From Gloeotrichia echinulata CP02 (GTDB lineage: Bacteria; Cyanobacteriota; Cyanobacteriia; Cyanobacteriales; Nostocaceae): a DNA stretch of 64,000 nt. The position numbers and the translations under genes were made by a program. Positions 25,298 through 34,708 of this stretch are shown here, piece by piece. Numbering within the stretch: the first letter of the stretch is position 1; each line of letters begins with the position of its first letter. The stretch spans positions 5,275,001 to 5,339,000 of the forward strand of contig CP051187.1 in the NCBI GenBank assembly GCA_038087035.1, read 5' to 3'. The notes beneath the pieces were generated by a model. The model ran no database searches. It had not been told where the DNA came from and worked only from the letters and a program-made list of their open reading frames with translations.

Positions 25298-27022
25298 ATG
25301 GCACTACCTGTTGTGTCTGTCTCGATGAAGAAAAAAAAGAAACCGTCTCTGGTACTGACACTTTCCGCTGCTGGATTATTGATTGGCGCAGGGGGTGCAG
25401 CATACTGGTTTTTAACCCAGGGACAACTATTTGCGAGAAATTTGCCAGTAGGTGCAAATATTATTCCTCAAGATGCGTTGTTTGCGGTTTCCCTCAGCAC
25501 AAATCCTCAGCAATGGGAGAAATTGCGCTCGTTGGGGACAAAAGAAACCCAAGCAGAATTAGATAAAAACTTAGTGCAGCTGCGCGATCGCTTTCTGACT
25601 AATAATGGGTATGATTTCCAAAAAGATATTCAACCTTGGGTAGGCGATGAAGTCACAATCGCCATTCTTTCGCCCCAATCGAGTCAACCCGCACCTAAAC
25701 CCGTAGCGACTAATACTGATGCTGATACTAGTCAGCAGTCGATGGTCATGGTGCTGCCAGTCAAAGATATAGATAAAGCAAAAACTATTTTAGCACAACC
25801 CAAAGCACCAAGTCAAGGCAAATGGATTGACCGTACATATGAGGGTTTTGCCATTAAACAAACCGATGGACAAACTGGGGCTAACTTTTCCGCAACATTA
25901 ATAGATGGGCGGTTCCTCGTGATTACCGATAATCCCAAAGCCACAGAAAGAGCAATTGACGCTTATAAAAATCAAGTATCCCTAGCCACAACAGGGGGAT
26001 TTGCTGATAATTTTCCCAAAATTGCTAATTATCAACCATTTGCCCAGTTTTATATAAATGTGCCCTCAGCTGCGAAAATAGCAGCCGCTTCTCCCAATCG
26101 TCATTTACCTGGCCAAGTATTGGCTCAACTGCAGAATAACCAAGGTTTAGCGGGAAGCATTACCTTAGAACCAGAAGGAATCCGGTTAAAAGGCGTTTCC
26201 TGGCTCAATCCTAACAGTCAGCGCGTGCTAGCGGTGGAAAACAACGCCGGGAGAATGCAAAACCGGGTACCAGCAGAAACCTTAATGATGCTATCTGGTG
26301 GAAACTTACAACGTTTGTGGGCAGACTATATTTTAACATCCCAAGGAAATCCCCTCTCGCCGATCACAGCAGAACAGCTGCGAAGTGGTGTTAAATCCCT
26401 GACAAATCTGGATTTAGATCGGGATTTGCTCAGTTGGATGAAAGGCGAGTTTTCTGTTTCAATAATTCCCAATAGCCCCAAACCAGGGTCATCAGAGGAT
26501 TTTCGTGCAGGATTCCTCTTCATGGTACAGGCAAGCGATCGCTCATCGGCTGAAGCATCTTTAAAACAGCTAGATGAGGTGATGAAAAATCAATACCAGT
26601 TCCAGATTCAACCGGGAACAGTCGCGGGTAAACCGGTTATTAACTGGATTGGGCCTTTTGGTACTTTAACCGCTACCCACGGCTGGTTAGATGGAGATAT
26701 CGCCTTTTTAGTGGTGGGCGCTCCCATTAGCGATAAAATTATCCCCAACCCTAATTATACACTAGCTAGCACTTCGCCATTTCAACAAACCGTTCCGACA
26801 GAACCCAATCCCACAAATGGTCAATTTTTCCTTGATGTGGAACGGACAGCGAAAAATTTTCCCCTCCCGACTTTAATTCCCAATCAACAAACTTGGCTAG
26901 CTGCAACCCGTTCAATTGGGGTGACAACATCTGTTAGCGACAGTCGCAGTAATCGCTACGACTTATTTATCTCACTGAAAAAAGCTGATACCCCAGCCCC
27001 CTCATCTAGTCCACAGAAGTGA
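25298..27022 (+). CDS. DUF3352-family membrane-anchored protein
   Basis: This 574-residue protein begins with a Lys cluster (MKKKKKPSL at residue 10) and one membrane segment (VLTLSAAGLLIGAGGAAYWFL), followed by a long extracytoplasmic part with features of DUF3352: LPVGANIIPQDALFAVSLST, PWVGDEVTIAIL, GFAIKQTDGQ and LIDGRFLVITDN. Function is unknown; homologues are common in cyanobacteria. ATG 25298 follows GAGGT; an internal ATG at 25325 starts the Lys cluster and is a possible alternative. A hairpin (GGTTTAGCAATGCTAAACC) follows the stop. Confidence 0.82.
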   Translation: MALPVVSVSMKKKKKPSLVLTLSAAGLLIGAGGAAYWFLTQGQLFARNLPVGANIIPQDALFAVSLSTNPQQWEKLRSLGTKETQAELDKNLVQLRDRFLTNNGYDFQKDIQPWVGDEVTIAILSPQSSQPAPKPVATNTDADTSQQSMVMVLPVKDIDKAKTILAQPKAPSQGKWIDRTYEGFAIKQTDGQTGANFSATLIDGRFLVITDNPKATERAIDAYKNQVSLATTGGFADNFPKIANYQPFAQFYINVPSAAKIAAASPNRHLPGQVLAQLQNNQGLAGSITLEPEGIRLKGVSWLNPNSQRVLAVENNAGRMQNRVPAETLMMLSGGNLQRLWADYILTSQGNPLSPITAEQLRSGVKSLTNLDLDRDLLSWMKGEFSVSIIPNSPKPGSSEDFRAGFLFMVQASDRSSAEASLKQLDEVMKNQYQFQIQPGTVAGKPVINWIGPFGTLTATHGWLDGDIAFLVVGAPISDKIIPNPNYTLASTSPFQQTVPTEPNPTNGQFFLDVERTAKNFPLPTLIPNQQTWLAATRSIGVTTSVSDSRSNRYDLFISLKKADTPAPSSSPQK

Positions 27023-27037
27023 GGAGTGAGCGTTTTC

Positions 27038-27122
27038 GGGGTTTAGCAATGCTAAACCCCTACGACATCTGGGGTTGTTTGCAGTCCATATTTTGTGTTT
27101 TTTGTCAATGCGTAAGTCCTAA
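27038..27122 (-). repeat. Dispersed repeat with TTTAGCAATGCTAAA hairpin
   Basis: Read on the - strand, the block TTAGGACTTACGCATTGAC, ACAAAAAACACAAAATATG, AGATGTCGTAGGGG and the hairpin matches 30690-30779 on the + strand. The two copies are inverted to each other and 3.6 kb apart, around the MscS and ccsA genes. Confidence 0.75.
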
Positions 27123-27199
27123 CACCTATGGGCAGGGTGGCAGTCGCAATTAATACCTAATCTTCGACCTGGAGGCAACTGTTGATTTATGGATAAACT

Positions 27200-27254
27200 T
27201 TGCAACCTTTGTGGCTTCTAGGTTAGCTTTAGAGACTTATTCAGCAAGCCCTAA
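27200..27254. repeat. End fragment of the 215-base miniature element
   Basis: TGCAACCTTTGTGGCTTC, GCTTTAGAGACTTATTCAGC and AAGCCCTAA match the right end of the element at 49024-49238. No left end is found here, so this is a truncated copy. Confidence 0.7.
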
Positions 27255-27272
27255 TTACAAGCCTGTCTGCGT

Positions 27273-27608
27273 CTACTGAGTCGGTTGTTGTGCAGCTTGC
27301 CTTACCTCATCCAGAGTTAAACCTAAAGCTTGTGCGATCTGTTCCACTGTCAACCCGGCAGCTAACATTGGTGGTACAGCAAGTAACTTTCCTTTTTCTA
27401 TACCTTCCTGTTTTCCTTTCTGTTCGCCTTCTGCAAAAGCTTGCTGATATACTCGTGTTTGCTTCAAATCGCTTAATCCAAACATTTCCTGTATCTCCTT
27501 GATATCCATACTGGGAAATTTATAAACCAAAATCGTCTCAATTAATTGTAATAATTGTTGCTGTTTTTGTACTGAATTAACTTCCTGACTGGTTCTAGTA
27601 ATTAACTG
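27273..27608 (-). pseudogene. Rpn-family nuclease/transposase-like C-terminal remnant
   Basis: An open frame of 112 codons without a proper start reads TSQEVNSVQKQQQLLQLIET, then KFPSMDIKEIQEMFGLSDLK and EGEQKGKQEGIEKGKLLA, ending in a helix with LTVEQIAQALGLTLDEV. This is the usual C-terminus of cyanobacterial Rpn-type PD-(D/E)XK proteins. The N-terminal nuclease domain is missing and the frame is closed by TAA at 27609-27611. An internal ATG at 27530 could give an 85-residue product, but a truncated gene is more likely. Confidence 0.75.
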
Positions 27609-27645
27609 TTAGAGAAAGCGTTATGTCCTCAAATCTTAACATTTC

Positions 27646-28641
27646 TCATGGTTCGTTTTTACCGTTGCCATCTTCTGAAGAACGCGCTTGAGCCAGTAAC
27701 CTGAGAGAATCGCTGACACGGCGAGGCTTTGGTTCTTCTTTTTTACCGGCTGGCCAACCTTCACGCTGACGGGAGCGATCGCCATCTGTTTCTTCGGTTT
27801 GGTCGTGGAATAAAATTTGTCGTGTTGGGTATGGCAAATCAATACCGTGTTCCACATATAGCTTTTGCTTAATTGCCGAAATTACCTTGTCTCGTGAAGA
27901 TAAATCATCTGCTCTGCGTGGCGGTTTGATCCACCAGCGCACACGAATGTTGACGGTGCTTTCAGCCAGTTCCAGCGCCAACACATCAGGAGCCGGATCT
28001 TTTAAAACTTCATCTATTTCATACAGTGCATCTAACATCAACTGCTTGGCTAAATCAATGTCGTCGCCGTAGCCAATACCGACATCATATTCTAATCGGC
28101 GTTTATCAAAAGCAGTGTTGACTGTGACAGAATTAGTAAACAGTTCCGAGTTAGGAATGACAATCAGCCGACCGTCATAAGTTTTAATTGTTGTGGCGCG
28201 TGTTTGGATATTTTCGACAGTTCCTTCAAAACCTTTAAATACTATTTGATCATTAATTTGAAAAGGTTCTGTTAGCAAAATTAAAATCCCCGCCAAAAAG
28301 TTTTGTAGAATATCGCGGAAGGCAAAACCAATTGCTACACCGCTAATTCCCAACAACTGCACTAAATCACCAGCTTTAAATGTGGGAATTACAATAGAAA
28401 GGGCAACAAACAAACCAATCAAAACTGTTGCGCCTTGGGCTAACCTTCCTAGTACTAATCCCAGATTTCGGGCGTAGCGACGGTTACGAGTTAAGTGTTT
28501 AACAAATGCCTTAATTCTGCTGGCAATAAACAAAAACAATAGAAAAACAATCAACGCTAAGAACATGTTTGGTAACAAAGCGATGAAACCATTAATTATG
28601 CTTTGAACTTTGTCCCAAGCGGCGGATATTTCTGCGTTCAT
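27646..28641 (-). CDS. MscS-family mechanosensitive channel
   Basis: This 331-residue small-conductance channel has three N-terminal membrane helices (PNMFLALIVFLLFLFIA, GLVLGRLAQGATVLIGLFVAL and the pore helix LLGISGVAIGFAFRDILQNFLAG), then the beta domain with FEGTVENIQTRATTIKTYDGR and VIPNSELFTNSV, and a C-terminal alpha/beta domain. The charged tail of about 60 residues is variable in this family. It should release solutes after osmotic downshock. ATG 28641 fits the first helix. Confidence 0.93.
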   Translation of the reverse strand: MNAEISAAWDKVQSIINGFIALLPNMFLALIVFLLFLFIASRIKAFVKHLTRNRRYARNLGLVLGRLAQGATVLIGLFVALSIVIPTFKAGDLVQLLGISGVAIGFAFRDILQNFLAGILILLTEPFQINDQIVFKGFEGTVENIQTRATTIKTYDGRLIVIPNSELFTNSVTVNTAFDKRRLEYDVGIGYGDDIDLAKQLMLDALYEIDEVLKDPAPDVLALELAESTVNIRVRWWIKPPRRADDLSSRDKVISAIKQKLYVEHGIDLPYPTRQILFHDQTEETDGDRSRQREGWPAGKKEEPKPRRVSDSLRLLAQARSSEDGNGKNEP

Positions 28642-28877
28642 TAACTTTCCTCATTCGATTTTAGATTTGGGATTTTAGAATTTTAGAAATATTCATCATC
28701 ATTTGTAATTAATTGCTAGTAGTAGGAGTTTCTAGGACGTTGACATTTACTAAAGGGGTGACGTTAAAATCTTGTGTTTCTTTCGCTACTTTTATGGATA
28801 ACTAATAGTAAAATGCCAGTTTAAGAGACTGCGTAATCGAAAATTGCTAAAGTTACGAAAGCCATATCCAGCTGTCT

Positions 28878-29210
28878 GTGGTTAAGGCTGCACTCAGAAC
28901 TGTTCATGGTACTGACAAGATTGAAACCGAAGTTTCCAGCTACTACAAAGCTTACGAAATCAAGGGTACTTACCGGGGGATGATGATTGCAATTCCCCCT
29001 GAAGAATGGCGAGTTTTTCAGAACATGACCTTCACAGAATTATCGCAAATTCTCAAACATCTGGCAGGTCATGTCAAGCTGAGGGCTTTTCGTCGTCATC
29101 CGCGAAGTCCAAAAAAACCTCAACCAAAGCGGACTTATCTCAAGAATCGACCTCATGTCTCAACTTTTAAGATTCTAAACCAGAAAAAACTGGAAAATAA
29201 GACACCTTGA
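28878..29210 (+). pseudogene. Transposase C-terminal fragment
   Basis: The 110 codons from GTG 28878 read KAALRTVHGTDKIETEVSSY, EIKGTYRGMMIAIPPEEWRV and a basic tail KPQPKRTYLKNRPHVSTFK. This looks like the end of an IS4-type DDE transposase, but the family is not certain. The sequence upstream stays partly coding-like, but no catalytic region is seen. GTCCTAACACCTATGGGCA after the stop also occurs at 27117, so both may be remains of one element type. Confidence 0.6.
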
Positions 29211-29415
29211 AAGGGCTAGTCCTAACACCTATGGGCATTGAGCAACAACAGACAATGCCCTGCCTGTTGGGATTATTGTACCAAAAAGCCGTCCTAGAAG
29301 CGTAGCACTGAGGGGTCGTTGTGGACTTGGCTCTAGACCTAAATTTTCGGTAACGATATAGGATCAGAAAAGTCAGAACTGATAATTTTAACGAATCCAC
29401 TAGGGAGAAGACTTT

Positions 29416-30483
29416 ATGAATCTGGTTTTACTCCAGAACTGGCTGGACAATGGATCTTTTGCGGTCTTATTCCTCACGATGCTGGTGTATTGGGTAGGGG
29501 CTGCTTTTCCGAATCTACCGACAATGGCGGCTTTGGGGACAGCGGGAATGGCGATCGCTAATTTGTGCATAGCTACAATATTAGGGGCGCGATGGATAGA
29601 AGCCGGCTATTTCCCACTGAGCAATTTGTATGAATCGCTATTTTTCTTAACTTGGGGAATTACCGCTGTCCACTTGATTGCTGAAAATAGCAGTCGTAGC
29701 CGCTTGGTGGGGGTTGTGACCGCCCCTGTGGCTATGGGGATTACAGCTTTTGCTACTTTGACACTACCATCAGAAATGCAAAAGGCAGAACCTTTAGTCC
29801 CGGCGCTGAAGTCAAATTGGTTGATGATGCACGTCAGTGTGATGATGTTGAGTTATGCTGCTTTGATGGTGGGTTCGCTGTTAGCGATCGCTTTTCTCAT
29901 CGTCACTCGCGGTCAAAACATCCAACTACAAGGTAGTTCTGTTGGTACTGGTGGCTATCGTAGTAATGGCTATCGGTTACACAAAGCAGGCGAGCTAGTT
30001 TCTCAGCCACAAACTGCGACTGTAGAAAATAATGGCTTTGCTCGTTATGAAACCAATGATAACGGTAATGGTAACACAGCTGTTTTGGGAGCAGTCATCA
30101 CAACCACAATCCCAAATCCCACATCCAATATCCAAAATTCTGAACTCCTTTCACCCCAGCGCCTTAGCCTAGCTGAAACCCTCGATAACATCAGCTATCG
30201 CATTATAGGACTGGGATTTCCCCTGCTGACAATTGGCATTATAGCTGGTGGCGTTTGGGCTAACGAAGCTTGGGGTTCTTACTGGAGTTGGGACCCCAAA
30301 GAAACCTGGGCGTTAATCACTTGGTTAGTTTTCGCCGCATACCTCCACGCCAGAATCACTCGCGGTTGGCAAGGGCTACGTCCAGCTATTTTAGCAGCTA
30401 CTGGCTTTGTCGTCGTCTGGGTTTGCTATCTTGGTGTGAATCTTTTAGGTAAGGGTTTACATTCTTACGGTTGGTTTTTCTAA
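29416..30483 (+). CDS. ccsA: System II cytochrome c biogenesis protein CcsA (Ycf5; named CcsB in some databases)
   Basis: This 355-residue multipass membrane protein delivers heme for thylakoid-lumen c-type cytochromes. The tryptophan-rich heme-handling signature is clear in WGSYWSWDPKETWALITW, with conserved His in LMMHVSVMMLSYA and YLHARITRGWQG. About eight hydrophobic helices are seen. A loop of about 85 residues (from about 175 to 260) is Asn/Thr/Gly-rich and variable. ATG 29416 follows AGGGAGAAGAC. The Ccs1 partner is not in the window. Confidence 0.93.
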   Translation: MNLVLLQNWLDNGSFAVLFLTMLVYWVGAAFPNLPTMAALGTAGMAIANLCIATILGARWIEAGYFPLSNLYESLFFLTWGITAVHLIAENSSRSRLVGVVTAPVAMGITAFATLTLPSEMQKAEPLVPALKSNWLMMHVSVMMLSYAALMVGSLLAIAFLIVTRGQNIQLQGSSVGTGGYRSNGYRLHKAGELVSQPQTATVENNGFARYETNDNGNGNTAVLGAVITTTIPNPTSNIQNSELLSPQRLSLAETLDNISYRIIGLGFPLLTIGIIAGGVWANEAWGSYWSWDPKETWALITWLVFAAYLHARITRGWQGLRPAILAATGFVVVWVCYLGVNLLGKGLHSYGWFF

Positions 30484-30600
30484 GGGGACTGGGGACTAGG
30501 GACTAGGGACACTTCGGCAAGCTCAGTGCATCGCTGGGGATTGGGGACTAGGGACACTTCGGCAAGCTCAGTGCATCGCTGGGGACTGGGGACTGTCTAA
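30484..30600. repeat. Repeats after ccsA
   Basis: GGGGACTAGGGACTAGGGAC copies and two copies of CACTTCGGCAAGCTCAGTG followed by CATCGCTGGGGA alternate here. The second motif is the complement-like partner of the 30-base unit at 2690. No gene is seen between 30484 and 31104. Confidence 0.75.
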
Positions 30601-30689
30601 GAGATTTTCATTTTTAGTTGTGGGATTTTCCCATGACTAGCTGACTTGAAAATAAGACCCCACCCCTAGCTCCTCTACCACGAGATAGA

Positions 30690-30779
30690 GTTAGGACTTA
30701 CGCATTGACAAAAAACACAAAATATGTTAATCCAAAAAACCGGAGATGTCGTAGGGGTTTAGCATTGCTAAACCCCTAC
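30690..30779 (+). repeat. Dispersed repeat with TTTAGCATTGCTAAA hairpin
   Basis: It starts TTAGGACTTACGCATTGAC and ends in the hairpin GTAGGGGTTTAGC/GCTAAACCCCTAC. It is the inverted counterpart of 27038-27122, identical over most of its length apart from the middle. Confidence 0.75.
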
Positions 30780-30797
30780 AACGCGGGTCTGTTTACT

Positions 30798-30904
30798 TAT
30801 AGCGTTTCTCGCCCTAGTAAGGTACACCCGTAGGGGCACGGCATTGCCGTGCCCCTACACCGCGTGATACAATTTTGTACCTCACTTAACTGAGAATCGC
30901 TATA
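30798..30904 (+). mobile_element. 107-base miniature inverted-repeat element, copy 1
   Basis: Ends TATAGCGTTTCTC and GAGAATCGCTATA are imperfect terminal inverted repeats. The centre is the hairpin GTAGGGGCACGGCA/TGCCGTGCCCCTAC. A second copy of exactly the same length lies inverted at 45761-45867. There is no coding capacity. Movement by a transposase in trans is inferred. Confidence 0.75.
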
Positions 30905-31104
30905 ATCAAACAATTAAAACAAATAAAATAAATCAAACCAAGAAAACAAATACTAAATTAACAGTCGATTAACGATGGTATTTGTAGAAAAACCTAAATA
31001 CGTAATATTACTATTGTGTTAGTATTAAAAGTATTGGAATATAGTTCCAGCAATACAGGGGCACGCCAAATAAAAGATGTTTATGAAATTTATATACGGG
31101 TATT

Positions 31105-31386
31105 ATGCTGTCAAATTCAAAGCCTGCGAAAAATATTGCCCTACATAGAAAACCCACAGTTGAGGGTAATAATAATAATATTTTGCTGACGCTATTACTG
31201 CTTGTGGTTTTACCAATTGGTTGTTTCACTACCTTTTCTTCAGTATTATCTTTATTGACTGGAAGTGGTGATTCTTATTTTCCTACATCAATCCCTTGGA
31301 TAGATAATCAAGCAGAATGCCAACATACACATAGAAGTTGGTATAACAATAAATGTTGGGATGATGAACAGAGTCCCATGTTCTAA
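31105..31386 (+). CDS. Hypothetical small membrane protein
   Basis: This 93-residue protein has one strong hydrophobic segment (NILLTLLLLVVLPIGCFTTF, about 26-46) and a polar C-terminus with two cysteines and several His/Trp (CQHTHRSWYNNKCWDDEQ). It is not recognised. The C-terminal part could bind a metal, but this is speculation. The gene is isolated between repeats and tilS; ATG 31105 has no strong ribosome-binding site. The open frame and composition make a real gene plausible but not certain. Confidence 0.5.
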   Translation: MLSNSKPAKNIALHRKPTVEGNNNNILLTLLLLVVLPIGCFTTFSSVLSLLTGSGDSYFPTSIPWIDNQAECQHTHRSWYNNKCWDDEQSPMF

Positions 31387-31523
31387 ATATATATCTATTA
31401 TTGTGCTAAATTCCAAATCGAAAATTGCGACCGTTGATGTAGACGCATGTCTGGCACCTCAACACAAAGCTACGCCGATACAATAGAAAAATATCTGCGT
31501 CCATCTGCGGTTCAAAATTCAAC

Positions 31524-32498
31524 ATGGTATGGACTCCCCTACATACAAAAATACATCGCACAATTAGATCGCGCCAGCTATTTAAGCCTAAGCAGCGGTT
31601 ATTAGTTGCTGTTTCTGGCGGTCAAGATTCTCTGTGCTTAATTAAACTACTTTTAGATTTACAATCAAAATGGGGATGGGATTTAGGTATTGCTCATTGC
31701 GATCATCGCTGGCGTTCTGACTCCCAAGCTAATGCTGACCATGTAGAAAATTTAGCTAAAAGTTGGGGAATATCATTTTATTTAGCAACCGCTGAGGAAG
31801 CTGTAAAAAGTGAAGCAGCTGCAAGGGATTGGCGATATCAAGCTTTAAGTGCGATCGCCCAAGCAAATCATTACCATTATATTATTACAGGACACACGGC
31901 AAGCGATCGCGCCGAAACTCTGCTTTATAACTTAATTCGCGGTACTGGTGCTGATGGTTTACAAGCTTTAACTTGGGAACGCCCACTAACTAACGACATT
32001 CTGCTGGTACGTCCACTCTTAGAAGTGACTCGTACAGAAACAGAGCAATTTTGTCAACAGTTCCAGTTACCAATTTGGGAAGATTCCACCAATCAAGATG
32101 TGAAATATGCCCGAAATCGTATCCGCCAAGAATTATTACCATATTTGCAAGCAAATTTCAACCTGAAAGTAGAATCAGTTTTAGCGCAAACAGCAGAACT
32201 TCTACAAGCGGAAGTGGAATATTTAGAGCAAGCTGCAGATAATTTGCGCCAAGAAGCGATGCGGGGGGGGGATGGGATAATGGTGATGCTAAATCGTCGG
32301 GTATTGCAAACAGCACCACTGGCTTTGCAACGGCGTGTCATGCGTCAGCTATTACAAAAAATACTACCTGAGTCGCCAAATTTTGAACATATAGAAAAAT
32401 TAACAGCTTTAATTACAGCACCAAACCGTTCGCAAACCGATCCATTTCCAGGAGGTGCGATCGCCTATGTCGAAGGAGATTGGATTTATCTTCAGTAG
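31524..32498 (+). CDS. tilS: tRNA(Ile)-lysidine synthase
   Basis: This 324-residue PP-loop ATPase modifies C34 of the CAU-anticodon tRNA-Ile to lysidine so that it reads AUA. The PP-loop SGGQDS lies at 31-36, followed by AHCDHRWRSDS, TGHTASDRAETLLYNLIRG and EDSTNQDVKYARNRIR, the complete catalytic core. The C-terminal substrate-binding region is short, as in other cyanobacteria. ATG 31524 is used. Confidence 0.95.
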   Translation: MVWTPLHTKIHRTIRSRQLFKPKQRLLVAVSGGQDSLCLIKLLLDLQSKWGWDLGIAHCDHRWRSDSQANADHVENLAKSWGISFYLATAEEAVKSEAAARDWRYQALSAIAQANHYHYIITGHTASDRAETLLYNLIRGTGADGLQALTWERPLTNDILLVRPLLEVTRTETEQFCQQFQLPIWEDSTNQDVKYARNRIRQELLPYLQANFNLKVESVLAQTAELLQAEVEYLEQAADNLRQEAMRGGDGIMVMLNRRVLQTAPLALQRRVMRQLLQKILPESPNFEHIEKLTALITAPNRSQTDPFPGGAIAYVEGDWIYLQ

Positions 32499-32552
32499 GT
32501 CGGTGAGTGAATTCAAATTACAGCGATTTTCACGTAATAACCAAAGATCTTC

Positions 32553-32580
32553 GTAGGGGCGCAAGGCCTTGCGCCCCTAC
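32553..32580. repeat. 28-base perfect palindrome (GCGCAAGG type)
   Basis: The arms GTAGGGGCGCAAGG and CCTTGCGCCCCTAC lie between the convergent tilS and hmpF genes and could end both transcripts. Identical to 10590-10617. Confidence 0.8.
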
Positions 32581-32599
32581 CATTGGTGGTCAAACGCTT

Positions 32600-34375
32600 T
32601 CAAGAAGCAATCAATTCTGGCTGAGATATCAGACTCAGGAGAGTGTGACGCATTTGGCTGATAGTCTGAAGTTGATAATTTCCAGTTTCTTGAATTTGAG
32701 CTAAATCTTCCACCATTACTTGAAGCTTCTCCCGTAAACCATCTAAGCAATCTTGAATTGGCTGTAGTGCTTCTTGATAGAGATTAACGCGACTCCAACA
32801 TTCAGCAGTTGCTGTTCGCAGGTTCTGTAGGTTTTCCTCGATTGTTTTGAGTTCTTGGCGTTTATTTTCCAGTTCTTGGCTTTGTGTGTTAATTGTCCCC
32901 TGCGCTAACTCAATAGCAGCACGCATCTGCTCAATGTCTCGTTCTAGTTTTTGCAGTTCTTGGGAATGTTGTTGTCGCTGGTTTTCAATTTGCAAAAGAA
33001 TCTGACTGAAATCAATTTTCTGATTTTCTTGTACATCAGCCAGTGTATTTCCTTGTCGTCGTCGTAGTATGTTACGGTGTTCCTTGATTAATTTCTGTCG
33101 CTCTAGCAAATTCCGGCGTTGTCCTACCAAAGTTTCGTTCAGCATTTGGTAGAGGTCTTTTTCTTCGGTCAATTCTGTTTCTAAGTTGATGCGGTCTTGG
33201 TCAGAGGCCTGGTTGATTTTTTTTTGCAGTTCCTCTATAGTATCTTGCTTATATTTAAGTTCTAGTTCTTGATCCTGGACGAAGGTAGAGTCAATCTCAA
33301 ACTTTGTCTGCAAATCTTGTATCAATTTTTGCAGTTCTTCTTGAGGCATTTTTTCTAAAGCTTCCACATTCAGTTGCTGGCTGATAACCGCATCACTGGA
33401 GTTTGCAGCCAAAGAGTGAATGTCCTGATATAAGTCCTGCTCATGGCGTAATTGTTCATTGAGTATCTGAATATACTCTTTTTTGCTAGTAAGGACGGCG
33501 GTATGGACTTTTAACTGAGATGTTTGTTCCTCCAGAGAATTTTGTGCCTGTTGGTATGCATTTTGGCGATCGCTTAAACTGTGTACCAGGCGATTCACTT
33601 CCTCTTGCTGTTGAGTGGCTAAAGTTTTTTGCTGTTCAAGTTTTTCCCAGTGTGGGTTGAGATTCGCTTGCTGTTTTTCTACCAATTCAAAGGACAGCTG
33701 GAGGTGTTCTTTGAGGATTTCTGTGGGAGCTACCCGAGTAGACAAGCGATCGAGCAACTCACTATCGAGCAATTCACTGATGACTCGACTTTGCTCCTCA
33801 TCCAAAACCTTCCCCTGTTGGCAATTTGCTTGGTATTCCTCTATACGACGCTGCTCACCGCGCAAATGCTCCCATGCGCCTTCGAGTTCCTGATGATTGC
33901 GCTCCAATTCTTGTTGTAACTGTTCGATTTCTGCACGAGATGTCTTAACTTGCTGTTGTTGCGTCTCTAGATTTTGCAGTTCCTCCTCAATTTGTTGTAA
34001 CTGTTCCCAGCGGGTTTCCATGTCCATTTCCCGACGATTCAATTCTTGCGCTTGAAACGTCAGCGATTCTTTCCACTGGTCAATTTCGTCTTCCTTGAGT
34101 TTAAATTTTTCTAATTGGCGAGAAAAATTTTGCAAAATGTTAACTAGAGGGCGTCCTGCTTCTTGAATCCGCTGTAGCTGACGATTGGGAGTCATTTCCA
34201 CTAATACCAGTGCGCCATCGTTTAATTTGCTGGCGTCTTCAGCATTAATCACTTCTTCTGGAACCGGACTCCAACTCTGATCAGTCCGTTGACAAGCCAA
34301 CAGTTTTAGTTCAGTTTTGCTTCCACTACCCAGTAAACCACTTTTCTGCTTTTGTACTTCTGCTAAATACAGCAC
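32600..34375 (-). CDS. hmpF: Pilus motility taxis protein HmpF
   Basis: This 591-residue protein has a small N-terminal domain (about 1-80, LYLAEVQKQKSGLLGSGSK) followed by an almost continuous coiled coil (about 80-575) rich in Gln, Glu, Leu and Lys. This build, and the position divergent from the hmpA-E operon, match HmpF. In Nostoc punctiforme HmpF is needed for type IV pilus-driven gliding and phototaxis and moves to the leading poles. The frame starts with GTG 34375 after TAAAGGT. It could be mistaken for a generic SMC-like protein, but the neighbourhood decides. Confidence 0.87.
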   Translation of the reverse strand: MLYLAEVQKQKSGLLGSGSKTELKLLACQRTDQSWSPVPEEVINAEDASKLNDGALVLVEMTPNRQLQRIQEAGRPLVNILQNFSRQLEKFKLKEDEIDQWKESLTFQAQELNRREMDMETRWEQLQQIEEELQNLETQQQQVKTSRAEIEQLQQELERNHQELEGAWEHLRGEQRRIEEYQANCQQGKVLDEEQSRVISELLDSELLDRLSTRVAPTEILKEHLQLSFELVEKQQANLNPHWEKLEQQKTLATQQQEEVNRLVHSLSDRQNAYQQAQNSLEEQTSQLKVHTAVLTSKKEYIQILNEQLRHEQDLYQDIHSLAANSSDAVISQQLNVEALEKMPQEELQKLIQDLQTKFEIDSTFVQDQELELKYKQDTIEELQKKINQASDQDRINLETELTEEKDLYQMLNETLVGQRRNLLERQKLIKEHRNILRRRQGNTLADVQENQKIDFSQILLQIENQRQQHSQELQKLERDIEQMRAAIELAQGTINTQSQELENKRQELKTIEENLQNLRTATAECWSRVNLYQEALQPIQDCLDGLREKLQVMVEDLAQIQETGNYQLQTISQMRHTLLSLISQPELIAS

Positions 34376-34708
34376 ACCTTTAATCCCTTATATACTTGAT
34401 GACCGTGTTTTAGGTTATACCTTAGATAATTCTGTTAACTTGTCTGATTTCAGTTCAGCCAAGAAAAAAAAAGACAGACAAAACAATTTATAGACGCAAT
34501 ATGTTACGTCTTGATTTTTATAAAAGCGACTGAATTATGTTTTTATATTTTGTGCTAATAGCAGTGATGATGACTACCGTGTGATCACTAGCTTTGTCAC
34601 AAAATATTACAAGGTGTTCAGGATTGTTACGTAATGTATCCTGGAATCGAGAACGGGAAAAATTCACAAAACATGTCAAAAAGATAACAAGGAGCAATTT
34701 TTAGCTAA
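34376..34708. promoter_or_regulatory. Divergent promoter region hmpF/hmpA
   Basis: These 333 bases must carry the promoters for both transcripts. An AAGGAG ribosome-binding site lies at 34689-34694, somewhat far (14 bases) from the hmpA ATG. No sigma-factor box can be assigned with certainty by eye. No small gene is seen. Confidence 0.5.
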